Source: a virus. From it: DNA of 33,838 nt. The notes beneath the pieces were generated by a model that did not search any database, was not told where the DNA came from, and worked only from the letters and a program-made list of their open reading frames with translations. The position numbers were made by a program, and so were the translations under genes. The DNA is taken from the IMG/VR virus record IMGVR_UViG_3300010354_000302, positions 1-33,838 of that record. One strand, written 5' to 3'. Below, piece by piece: positions 7,418 to 15,697 of this stretch (position 1 is its first letter; every line of letters starts with the position of its first letter).

Positions 7418-8574
7418 CTTAAATCTCCAGGAAATAGCGGAAGTTTAGTACCTGGAAATCTTTTTGGTATTTTACTATCGGCGCTACTTACACAACTCGA
7501 TGTTGTGCATACTTTTGGACTATTATATAACTTAAACCCAGTTTCAATATTACCAAGTGGCTCGTCGTGACAACTATAACTTCGTTTAATACTCCCGTCT
7601 GGTTCTCTAATAATTATTCCTCTATAGCCGCTAGAACATTCCCAATTTTCAAACTTATTAAAATTAAATGCATTGAATCTTTCTGCTTGATCCATATACC
7701 AAACTTTTTTATTCTTATCTACAAATTCTACTTGAAAATGTTGCGGAACGTTTGAATTTTCTTCTTTATAGAGTGGGTCAGGAGTTTTATAAAATTTTGG
7801 TTCGGGTCTATTTACTCTCTTAGTTTTAGATGCTTTAACTTCTGTAAATGCTCTTTGAGGCATTCCATTATGGAGTTTTTCTAACATTTCGTCAGTATAC
7901 CCTTTAACAACAAAACTAGCAGTAGGATCGCTTTGCGGTTTTAAAGTCACATTAATACCTTGTTCATGAAAGAATAGTGCGTTATTATAATCTCTTTCAA
8001 ACCAATCAGGAACCATAACCATATTAATAGTTACTTGAACATCATGTTCTTGACACAAAATTAGTTTATCAGCAAATTCTTGCATCTTTTCTTTAGTATT
8101 AACATGTTCTGTGTGTAAACTTGCTGTAATACTAGCACGATGAAAATTGCTTACAGCATGACAATATTTTTTTTCAAACCATTGTAAAGGACGACTCATA
8201 TTAGTAGTCATATGCACACTTGTATAGTTTGTATTTTCTACGTCATTATTTAAATATGATAATATATCTATATACCCTGGATGAAAAGTAGGTTCGCCGC
8301 CACTAAGACTAAAGTGAAAACTATTAAATCCTCTTTCTCTAGCTTGACGTTTTATTTCATCTATGGTTTTTAAACAGAGCTCAGTAGGTCTATGATCTTT
8401 AGTATCGCTTCGAGCATAGGGCCAACAATAACTACAGCGATAATTACAGTATCTTCCTAATAACCAACTAACCGTAAAAAGATCTTTATACAGCATTGTT
8501 CTCTGTCCAACTCTTACTAAGTCTTTAAAAGGTATCTTGGTAAAATCGTACGAACTTGTTTTTAAATCTGTCAT
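7342..8574 (-). CDS. Radical SAM enzyme with C-terminal auxiliary cysteines
   Basis: 410 residues from the ATG at 8574, which forms a TAATG overlap with the upstream stop; a TTG 15 bases earlier is not needed. The radical SAM cluster motif is Cys43-x3-Cys47-x2-Cys50 and the SAM-binding motif is GGEP at 92-95. Four more cysteines near the C-terminus (313, 335, 356, 361) could hold an auxiliary iron-sulfur cluster as in twitch/SPASM proteins. The last gene of the long minus-strand chain, its final 25 codons run convergently into thyX, so the C-terminal tail may be a recent extension. Substrate unknown; neighbours suggest a peptide or sugar modification role. Confidence 0.88.
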   Translation of the reverse strand: MTDLKTSSYDFTKIPFKDLVRVGQRTMLYKDLFTVSWLLGRYCNYRCSYCWPYARSDTKDHRPTELCLKTIDEIKRQARERGFNSFHFSLSGGEPTFHPGYIDILSYLNNDVENTNYTSVHMTTNMSRPLQWFEKKYCHAVSNFHRASITASLHTEHVNTKEKMQEFADKLILCQEHDVQVTINMVMVPDWFERDYNNALFFHEQGINVTLKPQSDPTASFVVKGYTDEMLEKLHNGMPQRAFTEVKASKTKRVNRPEPKFYKTPDPLYKEENSNVPQHFQVEFVDKNKKVWYMDQAERFNAFNFNKFENWECSSGYRGIIIREPDGSIKRSYSCHDEPLGNIETGFKLYNSPKVCTTSSCVSSADSKIPKRFPGTKLPLFPGDLSYDKTNSEDKGNILEITSAQALATS

Positions 8575-9323
8575 TATATAAATGGCCAATAGTGTTTTCT
8601 AAAATAGTGTGCAAAATCTTTTGTAGGTAGAACAAAATCATTTATGTCGAGTTTCACAGGAGCACCTTCTAACATTTCTAATATTTTTCGACTTAAAATA
8701 TAATTATTTTCTTCGCTCATATGACACTTTCTAGCATCAAAACAATCAGGTCTAGTTGCGGGTTTTTGTAAATTAAAATATTTATTTTCCATCATAGATA
8801 TATCAGCTAAATTAGAATAATTATAACCTGGAACACTATTACTCACTACCGGTAGTAATATTGTGTTTTGATGTTTATTTTTTATGTCTTGCACCATTAA
8901 CGGATGCACCAAATTTAAATATTCTCGATCTTCTATCACAGTAAAATACTGCTCAGAAGCATCAAGAAGTTTTTTTTCATAATCAGAATATTGATCTGGA
9001 TTTTTACGTATTTGTTTTTTCCTTTCTATTACTAGTGCAGGATTAATAAAACGGTCTCTACCGTCTTCCATCGATACTACAGAGGTTCTTCCATGTACAA
9101 AGGTAACCACGAATATTATTTTATCATATTTTTTATAATGTTGATCAAAAAGTTTTTTACTATAAAAAAGATCACTGCCCCCCTTACCCCAACTTTCTAT
9201 ATAATAATTTCCGGTTAAGTTTAGGTGTTCTATCCAACTTGGACCAACATCTTGAAATCCGTCCTCTTGCCACATGCAAACTCCATCTGCGAAACTATCT
9301 CCAAAAATACCTAATTTAATCAT
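8574..9323 (-). CDS. SGNH/GDSL hydrolase-like protein, copy 1
   Basis: 249 residues. N-terminus IFGDSFADG (6-14) is the GDS nucleophile block of SGNH hydrolases, and KGGSD (47-51) may be the Gly block. The C-terminus has a family-specific RKCHMSEENN (198-207) whose His could be catalytic. The ATG at 9323 is preceded by ggaaaag and overlaps the previous stop by eight bases; an upstream in-frame start at 9365 would extend it into that gene. By family knowledge such proteins are esterases, often acting on acylated sugars; the block V DxxH is not clearly present, so activity is uncertain. It is one of four tandem paralogues. Confidence 0.8.
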   Translation of the reverse strand: MIKLGIFGDSFADGVCMWQEDGFQDVGPSWIEHLNLTGNYYIESWGKGGSDLFYSKKLFDQHYKKYDKIIFVVTFVHGRTSVVSMEDGRDRFINPALVIERKKQIRKNPDQYSDYEKKLLDASEQYFTVIEDREYLNLVHPLMVQDIKNKHQNTILLPVVSNSVPGYNYSNLADISMMENKYFNLQKPATRPDCFDARKCHMSEENNYILSRKILEMLEGAPVKLDINDFVLPTKDFAHYFRKHYWPFI

Positions 9324-10089
9324 TACTTTTCCAATAACAATCGAATGTATTTTTTGCAGGTGCAAGAAAAATATTTACGTCAATTTCTACTGGTTTCCCC
9401 GCCAACCATTTTTCTATCTCTAAATAAAATAAATAATTATTTTCCTTTGTCATGAAACATTTTCTGTAATCTGAAGCATTAAGTTCTTTTAGATTATCTT
9501 CATATCTGTGTATAAATGGTTCATTAAAAAAAGTCTTAAGTTCTTTATAATTTATATCATACAGTGGTGCAGTCTTAGGTTCACGTTCACTATCAATAAA
9601 ACATGGAATCACAACTGTATTATAGTGAGATTGTTTCATGTTGTCAACGCACAAATATTGTGTATTGTAATCAAATTCTTTGTTCATAATATACATAAAA
9701 TAATTTTCAACTGCCTGAAGTTTATAACTATCAAACCTTATATTATTATCATATTTTATTTTTAATAAATTATCTATATAAGATCTAAGATTTACAGTAT
9801 CATCGAATGATGCAAAATGTTTGTGCCGTAAATTTAAATTTGATAATGAAGGTATATCTATAGTTATGCCGCCGGGACTTGGAATTAAAAAAATACTTTT
9901 ATCAAAATTGTGATATGTGTTACTCCATAATTTATAACAATACCTAAAAGTTGCATTTGGTTCACAAAAATTATGTACATTATATTTTTTAGATAAATGT
10001 TCTACCCACGATAAACCTATATTATCTTCATAATTCAACTCTTTATTAAGTACACCATAATGATTACCAAAAATAGCTATAGTTTTCAT
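9316..10089 (-). CDS. SGNH-like paralogue, copy 2, probably inactive
   Basis: 257 residues, clearly the same family as its neighbours by the GLSWVEHL block, the C-terminal RKCFMTKENN (209-218) and the closing aromatic tail. The GDS block is replaced by FGNHYG (7-12), so the nucleophile Ser is missing, and the conserved His of RKCHM is Phe. Both changes point to a pseudoenzyme or a binding subunit. The frame is intact and not shortened, so it is kept by selection or is a recent loss. Ribosome binding site is aaaggtg, unusually far (14 bases) from the ATG. Confidence 0.78.
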   Translation of the reverse strand: MKTIAIFGNHYGVLNKELNYEDNIGLSWVEHLSKKYNVHNFCEPNATFRYCYKLWSNTYHNFDKSIFLIPSPGGITIDIPSLSNLNLRHKHFASFDDTVNLRSYIDNLLKIKYDNNIRFDSYKLQAVENYFMYIMNKEFDYNTQYLCVDNMKQSHYNTVVIPCFIDSEREPKTAPLYDINYKELKTFFNEPFIHRYEDNLKELNASDYRKCFMTKENNYLFYLEIEKWLAGKPVEIDVNIFLAPAKNTFDCYWKSND

Positions 10090-10128
10090 TTTTAATAATT
10101 TTACACCTTTAATTATTTTAAGAACTTT

Positions 10129-10860
10129 TTATTTTCGTTTTCTGAAATAATGGTTAAAATCTTTAGTAGGGTTGACGAAATCTTCTATCTCAAAGTGAAC
10201 TTTATCTCCTTCTAAGAATCTCTCCATTTTTTTTCCTAAAATTAAATTATTTTCTTCGCACATATGACACTTTCTTGCTTCGTAATAGTCATCATCAGCC
10301 GGCATTTCCACTTCTAAATTCCAAAAACGAGCTTCTTTTCGTACAACTTCAATTAATGGTACGTCATTAAATTTATTTTTAATAAAACATGGAATTATAA
10401 TTATACTAGGAAACTTAATCTGGGCATCTTCTAACCATAAATTATGCAAGTCCGTATCATATTCTTCATCGATGACATACATATAGTAATTTTTAACAGC
10501 TTTTATTATACGTCTTTCTAAAAAATTATATTTTGTAATTTCTTTTTCGTATTTAGGTATACAATGTATATTGAAAAATTGAGAAATTGAAGTACTTTTA
10601 AAATTTCCTAACCCTCTAGTATCTACTCTTCCATAAGGAAAAGTTTCCATCCAGACTATTTTGTCAAATTTATGATAATGTTGATCGAACAATCTTTTAC
10701 TGAAATATGTATTTGTACCGGCTTCAGAAAAATTAGTTATTTCATACTTTCCAGTATTTCTTAAATAATCAATCCAAGAAGGACCAACATCTTTCCATTC
10801 ATTACCCCATAATGATGTATCATCGCCAAAACTGTCTCCGAATATACCTAATTTTACCAT
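10129..10860 (-). CDS. SGNH/GDSL hydrolase-like protein, copy 3
   Basis: 243 residues, with IFGDSFGDD at 6-14, DVGPSWIDYL (24-33) and EARKCHMCEENN in the C-terminal quarter. It is closest to copy 1: both share FDQHYxKxDKI and end in FAHYFRK/FNHYFRK. The start overlaps the upstream stop by seven bases. Predicted esterase or acyl-transfer role is inferred from the fold only; no signal peptide is visible, so it should be cytoplasmic. Confidence 0.8.
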   Translation of the reverse strand: MVKLGIFGDSFGDDTSLWGNEWKDVGPSWIDYLRNTGKYEITNFSEAGTNTYFSKRLFDQHYHKFDKIVWMETFPYGRVDTRGLGNFKSTSISQFFNIHCIPKYEKEITKYNFLERRIIKAVKNYYMYVIDEEYDTDLHNLWLEDAQIKFPSIIIIPCFIKNKFNDVPLIEVVRKEARFWNLEVEMPADDDYYEARKCHMCEENNLILGKKMERFLEGDKVHFEIEDFVNPTKDFNHYFRKRK

Positions 10861-11606
10861 TGATCTTTTCTCCAGTAATGAGATACAGGTTTTGATGGTG
10901 CAACAAATTTGTTAACATTAATGTACACAGGATCTCCATCTAGCCATCTTAACACATCTTGATAAAATATAAAATTATTTTCTTCGCACATATGACACTT
11001 TCGAGCTTCCGTTAATCCTTTCTTGTAAAAATCATTAAAAATATTATGATCAAAATTTTTCCAATTAAAAAGATATTTTAGTTCATTAAATCCAATTTGC
11101 TCCATAGGATGCCCAGATATTGTACGAAAACTATCTTGAAAACAAGGAATTAAAATAGTATCTGGTCTTAATCTTTGAACATGATCGACAAGAGTATATT
11201 GTGCATACTTATCATACTCTATGTCTTGTAAATAAGTATAGTAATCCTCTAATGCCTCAACATATTTCGATGCAATAGGATCATATTGAAAACGCAATTT
11301 AAGTCGATTTACACTTTCTACATTATGATGATGTTGACTAAAAGCATCATCATAATTAGGTATTGGAAGATATCTTCTACCTGGTTTAGTTAAGCAAAAA
11401 ATTATTTTATCATGCTGTTTGTAATGTAGTTTAAAATTTTTATAAGAAAAGTATAAACTGCTACCGCCTTGACATAAATTAGTAACTTGAAAATTAGTAT
11501 GTTGAGCTAATAATTCTGGCCAACCTGGGCCTACATCAGGAAATCGAATTGAATTAAAAGAACTAATCTCTCCAAAACTATCACCTACTATAAGTATCCT
11601 TATCAT
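10854..11606 (-). CDS. SGNH/GDSL hydrolase-like protein, copy 4
   Basis: 250 residues, first translated member of the tandem array. IVGDSFGEI (6-14), FPDVGPGWPELL, GGSS (46-49 region) and EARKCHMCEENN are all present, so the catalytic-looking residues are intact. ATGA overlap with the upstream dehydrogenase-like gene. The shared C-terminal pattern of the four copies (PxxINxFVxPxKxxxHYxRK) is not part of textbook SGNH proteins and may be a binding element specific to this family. Confidence 0.8.
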   Translation of the reverse strand: MIRILIVGDSFGEISSFNSIRFPDVGPGWPELLAQHTNFQVTNLCQGGSSLYFSYKNFKLHYKQHDKIIFCLTKPGRRYLPIPNYDDAFSQHHHNVESVNRLKLRFQYDPIASKYVEALEDYYTYLQDIEYDKYAQYTLVDHVQRLRPDTILIPCFQDSFRTISGHPMEQIGFNELKYLFNWKNFDHNIFNDFYKKGLTEARKCHMCEENNFIFYQDVLRWLDGDPVYINVNKFVAPSKPVSHYWRKDQW

Positions 11607-12151
11607 AATTTTTGTAATGGATCTATACTAATCTCGTTTATACAAATGTTAATTGGTTGATTTATTACCCATTGAATATATCTAGCTGCTTGTTCAATAT
11701 CTAAACAGCTTCTATTTGGATGTTTACTTTGAACATTACTTAAACTACCGAAACTTATAAGAGTAATTTTTGGTGCTTTATCCCATACGCCATTTATTCC
11801 CAAAGTATTACAATAATCTCTTAACGCCTTTTTCTCTGCATTATACAGCCAAGCACCACCTTTTTTTATTCTATCAGTAGTAGACCCAATACATATAATA
11901 TGTGGAGTTTTTTTATGTTCGTATAAAATTTTGTAAATTTGATCTAACAACACTGTTTGATTAAATTTCCATAAAGCAACATTATTTATTATAACATCAA
12001 AGTTTATTGACAAATTTGCAAATTTTATTTGACCATCTTGACTGGTTAGATCAAAACCGTTTACTCTACTTGCAAATGTAGCATCTGGATAAATTTTTTG
12101 TAATTCTCTAGCTATTCCATAATTAGGATTACCTGATATTAAGATTTTCAT
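11603..12151 (-). CDS. Short-chain dehydrogenase/reductase-like protein
   Basis: 182 residues, shorter than typical SDRs (about 250). It keeps a nucleotide-binding start (ISGNPNYGIA, 5-14, in place of TGxxxGIG), the NN pair of an NNAG-like motif (56-57), Ser90 in ICIGSTTD and the catalytic Tyr103-x3-Lys107 (YNAEK). A reduced NAD(P)-dependent oxidoreductase acting on a sugar or similar alcohol is the likeliest role. It overlaps the upstream radical SAM gene by 23 bases and the downstream SGNH gene by four. No Shine-Dalgarno is obvious, consistent with coupling. Confidence 0.75.
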   Translation of the reverse strand: MKILISGNPNYGIARELQKIYPDATFASRVNGFDLTSQDGQIKFANLSINFDVIINNVALWKFNQTVLLDQIYKILYEHKKTPHIICIGSTTDRIKKGGAWLYNAEKKALRDYCNTLGINGVWDKAPKITLISFGSLSNVQSKHPNRSCLDIEQAARYIQWVINQPINICINEISIDPLQKL

Positions 12152-13388
12152 AATTTAATATTTCGTTTAACTCGGGCAGAAGCTCCCAATAATCTTTGTT
12201 TTTTAAATTTCCCTGATCTTGAAAAAATTTTATAGCATCATCAATTTTTTCTTTATATCTTTGTTTACCTAATACGTGCTCCTTTACTCTAATTAAATAC
12301 TGCACTTGTTCTTCTCTAAATGAGCTATCTGGTAATGTTCTCATTACATCAGCCGCTTCATCTAAATATTTAGAATACGATGGAGGGCACAGAGCAGGCA
12401 TTAATTCAAATGGCCAAGTTACTAAGTTAGCTCCTACTTTCCATTTTTTTCCATAATCATTTAAATTATAATGTTGTGATGCTGTTTTAATAATCCATTG
12501 CAAAAGTTCAGGATATACTTTAACGTTTAGATTACTTAAAGTAGGTAGCAGATCTACTCTAAATATACTAGGCTCGGACATTATTAGATTTAAATTTTCT
12601 TCGAATCTTTGAAAATTTAAACCGTCTCTAATTATTTCTCCTTTAGTTCCGACTGCATCAATACTAGCAGTGATACTAAAGTTGTATTTAGAATTTTTTC
12701 TAACTACGTCTAGAAAGTTTTCAATAGTTTTTCGCTTAATATTTAAATTAGTTGTAAATCTAAAATTAACAAAACGTGAACTATTTTCTCCCCATGTTCT
12801 ATCATGTATAGATATTATATTATCTAAAATTTTAAAAATTTCTAAATCAAGAAACGGCTCACCGCCTAAAAAATTATAATTTAAAGGAGTAAAATCGAAT
12901 GTTAATTTACATTCTATATAATCATATAGAGATTTTAATATCGCTTCTTTCCAACTTACATCAATAATTGGAGTTATACCTTTTAATTTAGCCCATTCAC
13001 TACTTACTTCTTCTCTACAATAGATACAAGTTTGATTACATGTAGTACTGAGCATTATTTCTACATTTCTAGTATGATCAGCATCTAATAGACTATTTAA
13101 AGATGATTCTGTCCAATCCCTATATTTCCATTCGTTCCAATTTTGCCATATACTGGAAGGATGTGAATATTTACAATGACTACAAGCATCTGGAAAATCA
13201 TTTTTTTCAATAAAATACTTTTTATCATTCATCAAAAAATCATTTTTGATAAAAACATCTCGACCTAGTCTTTTAATATCATCTGATGTATGTAAAGATG
13301 GTTCTCTTTTACAACAATTTTTTATTTCTTTAGTAGGAATATTTACATTTATATCTGTCCATATTTTACTGCATACTAAATGTTTCAT
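12129..13388 (-). CDS. Radical SAM enzyme with N-terminal cysteine module
   Basis: 419 residues. Cysteines at 6, 25, 26, 69 and 72 precede the radical SAM motif Cys117-x3-Cys121-x2-Cys124; GGEP is at 175-178. The cysteine-first order matches the layout of proteins annotated as twitch-domain radical SAM proteins, where an auxiliary cluster is held before the barrel. Ribosome binding site aggaaaat precedes the ATG, one base after the nitroreductase-like gene. It is the most diverged of the three cysteine-first enzymes here (its cysteines are preceded by CSKIW rather than the CxxPW form). Substrate unknown. Confidence 0.87.
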   Translation of the reverse strand: MKHLVCSKIWTDINVNIPTKEIKNCCKREPSLHTSDDIKRLGRDVFIKNDFLMNDKKYFIEKNDFPDACSHCKYSHPSSIWQNWNEWKYRDWTESSLNSLLDADHTRNVEIMLSTTCNQTCIYCREEVSSEWAKLKGITPIIDVSWKEAILKSLYDYIECKLTFDFTPLNYNFLGGEPFLDLEIFKILDNIISIHDRTWGENSSRFVNFRFTTNLNIKRKTIENFLDVVRKNSKYNFSITASIDAVGTKGEIIRDGLNFQRFEENLNLIMSEPSIFRVDLLPTLSNLNVKVYPELLQWIIKTASQHYNLNDYGKKWKVGANLVTWPFELMPALCPPSYSKYLDEAADVMRTLPDSSFREEQVQYLIRVKEHVLGKQRYKEKIDDAIKFFQDQGNLKNKDYWELLPELNEILNYENLNIR

Positions 13389-13389
13389 A

Positions 13390-14502
13390 TTATTTTCCTA
13401 AATGGTATCTAATGTAGCTAGTTTTTTTAGGTTTTGTATCATAATCTTTATCAGGAATATCCATATAATCGTGGATTAAAGGATTGTAGTATTTTTTAGC
13501 ACCTTCTTTTTTATATCCAATTCCAAGAAATAAAACTAATTCATCTTTAACATTACGCCCTAAAGAGGTAGAGATGCCGTTACGATCTTGTATACATCCA
13601 CAAAAAGCTGTATCAAGTCCTTTACTATGAGCTGATAACATAGCGAACATACTAGCTATACCAATTTCATTTTGCATATATTGTTTAGCCCAATCTGAAT
13701 TTTTTAGATCTTTACTAAGACCAATTTGTTTACTAGTTAAACTTCTCATTGAAAATGCTAATAACCAAGGAGCTAAAACTTGCGGATTCCTAATGTCATT
13801 GTAATCATAGTTACCCTTACGATCAGTTCCTTCAAAAATTTTAAATCTAGTTCGTTTTACTCCTGGTAATGGATCTGCTAAAAGAGGACCGTTTTGTAAG
13901 ATTTCGAGCAAAGTATCTGCACACATTTTGAAATGATCAATAGCGTCATTTTCTACATCTATATCATTTATTAACTTTTGAGTAACTATAGTTTGATTAA
14001 CAGGAGCGTGTTTTTGTTTTAAAATGTAATTACTAACTAAATCTTTAATATAATCATGTGCATCTAATTCTGCAAATTGTCTAACACTTATCTTACCATT
14101 AGGCCAATACTTTTTACCTATTTTCATAATTTGATCATTAGTATCATAGCGTAGATCGTTTATATACCCGTCTACAACATAACCTACGTCTCTAATACAC
14201 TTTGCACTGTCATACTCATAATCTAAGTACTTACCAGATCCTTTATTTTTTAAATTTTTAACATAACTAATTGCTTGTTGTATAATAAAATTCTTGTTTT
14301 CTAATAAAATTAGACAAGCATTAGGTCTAACGTCTGGATCATAATTATCTAAAACATCGATATGAAAAGGAACTTTTCTTTGTTTACTAGGACAATGTGT
14401 ATGTACTTCATCTAGTATTTCATCAATTAAATATTTAGGAGGAACTTTATCATCCCATACAAAAGTTGTTGACCTACGAGTTAACATTTCAGACCATTCC
14501 AT
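13390..14502 (-). CDS. Nitroreductase-like protein with inserted phage structural domain
   Basis: 370 residues from the ATG at 14502, chosen because aaaggag lies six bases upstream and it follows the previous stop by one base; the ATG at 14538 would overlap that gene. Residues 1-60 look like a nitroreductase start (TRRSTTFVWDDKVPP, then FHIDVLDN). Residues 205-370 look like the rest of that FMN fold (NPQVLAPWLLAF; IGIASMFAMLSAHSKGLDTAFCG; VLFLGIGYK). Between them, residues 63-200 carry a pattern I recognise from repeat domains of marine T4-like virion proteins: LLENKNFI, then YDSAKCIRDVGYVVDGYINDL, YW, and AxDYIKDLxSxYI. The domain homology is by pattern recall and needs a profile search. It could oxidise or reduce a product of the radical SAM enzymes. 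Confidence 0.75.
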   Translation of the reverse strand: MEWSEMLTRRSTTFVWDDKVPPKYLIDEILDEVHTHCPSKQRKVPFHIDVLDNYDPDVRPNACLILLENKNFIIQQAISYVKNLKNKGSGKYLDYEYDSAKCIRDVGYVVDGYINDLRYDTNDQIMKIGKKYWPNGKISVRQFAELDAHDYIKDLVSNYILKQKHAPVNQTIVTQKLINDIDVENDAIDHFKMCADTLLEILQNGPLLADPLPGVKRTRFKIFEGTDRKGNYDYNDIRNPQVLAPWLLAFSMRSLTSKQIGLSKDLKNSDWAKQYMQNEIGIASMFAMLSAHSKGLDTAFCGCIQDRNGISTSLGRNVKDELVLFLGIGYKKEGAKKYYNPLIHDYMDIPDKDYDTKPKKTSYIRYHLGK

Positions 14503-14503
14503 T

Positions 14504-15697
14504 TTATTCTCCTTTATATTTTTCCAGTTCTGGAACATAATTAAATATATTTTGATTTCTTAAATCATCAATACTTTTTGTATATTTAAAAAATTCATCT
14601 AAATACTTGCTGTTGTCCTCTGTCATCATATATTTGATAGTTTCTTTTACTTTAGGCCAGTCTTGAAAAGGTTCGAGTCTTTTTGCAGCTATTTCCTTTA
14701 ATTCTTTTGGCAGAACTTGAATATTTAATGATCTAGGGTGATTTAGTATATTTAGGTAAGGTTTTAAATTAGAAATATTTTCAATCCAAGTAAACAATTC
14801 ATGTAAATGTAATATATTATCTACTTGCACTGTACAATGTATTTGAACAAGAACATTAGGCATATTTAAGAATTGATTTGTATTTTTTTCTACTGAGGAC
14901 CAGGCAGTAGGAAATCTTATATATCTATTTAAGTCCCCGAAAGCGTCGATACTTGCGTTAAGCTGTACTTGTTTAAAATTAGACCAATATTCAATCATTT
15001 TCTTAGGAATGTTTGTAAGATTAGTATTATATTTAAGTTTAATGTTTCTAGCTAATCCTTGTTCAATAAGAATGTCAAATAACTTATATTGTTCGATAGC
15101 CAATGTAGGCTCTCCTCCAGTTAAGTATATTTCTTTAATTGTATGCGAAATTTCAGACAAACTATCCCATGTCTTTTTATCTGTAGGCCAATCTAATTGT
15201 TTTAATCTACTTTGTTCATTTTCGTCTATAGGATGATTTGGCACAAGCTCTGCTGTTTTAACTACAGTATTCCATTCCTCTACCCATTGATTACTAGCGT
15301 AAGGATTACACATCCTACATTTTAAATTACATAAATTTCCTAATCTAAGATCTACATATTCGATGTCTAAATCAGATTCTATTTCAAATGTTTTTTCTTG
15401 ATTGAACCATCTTTTATTAAAACTAATTCTAGCAGATTCTACACCTGCATCTTCTTCCTTAAAACATCTTGAACACATTTCGGGTCTTTCACCGTTTAAC
15501 ATTTGTTTTCTAATTGTTTTATAAGTTGGACTATTCCAAACTTCGCTAGGTTTATTCTTATAAATTTTAAGTGGTATATTATTATTGTCTAAAATAACAT
15601 TTTTTCCTGGAGTACTATTGCAACATACTCTGTATACACCGGAGGCATTAGTAGCTATACTGTTCCAAGGGTACATACAAAATGTAGTTGTGTTCAT
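14504..15697 (-). CDS. Twitch-type radical SAM enzyme
   Basis: 397 residues. N-terminal module: Cys7 in FCMYPWNS, Cys25-Cys26, and Cys75-x2-Cys78 (EMCSRCFKEE). The radical SAM core follows with DLRLGNLCNLKCRMC (Cys123-x3-Cys127-x2-Cys130) and GGEP at 174-177. It is a close relative in layout of the enzyme encoded at 16614-18023. The start is an ATGA overlap with the oxygenase-like gene. Cytoplasmic; substrate unknown. Placing two such enzymes around an oxygenase suggests consecutive steps on the same substrate, which is inference. Confidence 0.9.
   Translation of the reverse strand: MNTTTFCMYPWNSIATNASGVYRVCCNSTPGKNVILDNNNIPLKIYKNKPSEVWNSPTYKTIRKQMLNGERPEMCSRCFKEEDAGVESARISFNKRWFNQEKTFEIESDLDIEYVDLRLGNLCNLKCRMCNPYASNQWVEEWNTVVKTAELVPNHPIDENEQSRLKQLDWPTDKKTWDSLSEISHTIKEIYLTGGEPTLAIEQYKLFDILIEQGLARNIKLKYNTNLTNIPKKMIEYWSNFKQVQLNASIDAFGDLNRYIRFPTAWSSVEKNTNQFLNMPNVLVQIHCTVQVDNILHLHELFTWIENISNLKPYLNILNHPRSLNIQVLPKELKEIAAKRLEPFQDWPKVKETIKYMMTEDNSKYLDEFFKYTKSIDDLRNQNIFNYVPELEKYKGE

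Noticed and set aside
8587-8589. TTG start for the last radical SAM gene
   Set aside because: The ATG at 8574 forms a TAATG junction with the previous stop, the pattern seen along the chain.
14536-14538. Upstream ATG for the nitroreductase-like gene
   Set aside because: It would overlap the previous gene by 35 bases, whereas the ATG at 14502 has a strong aaaggag site and 1-base spacing.
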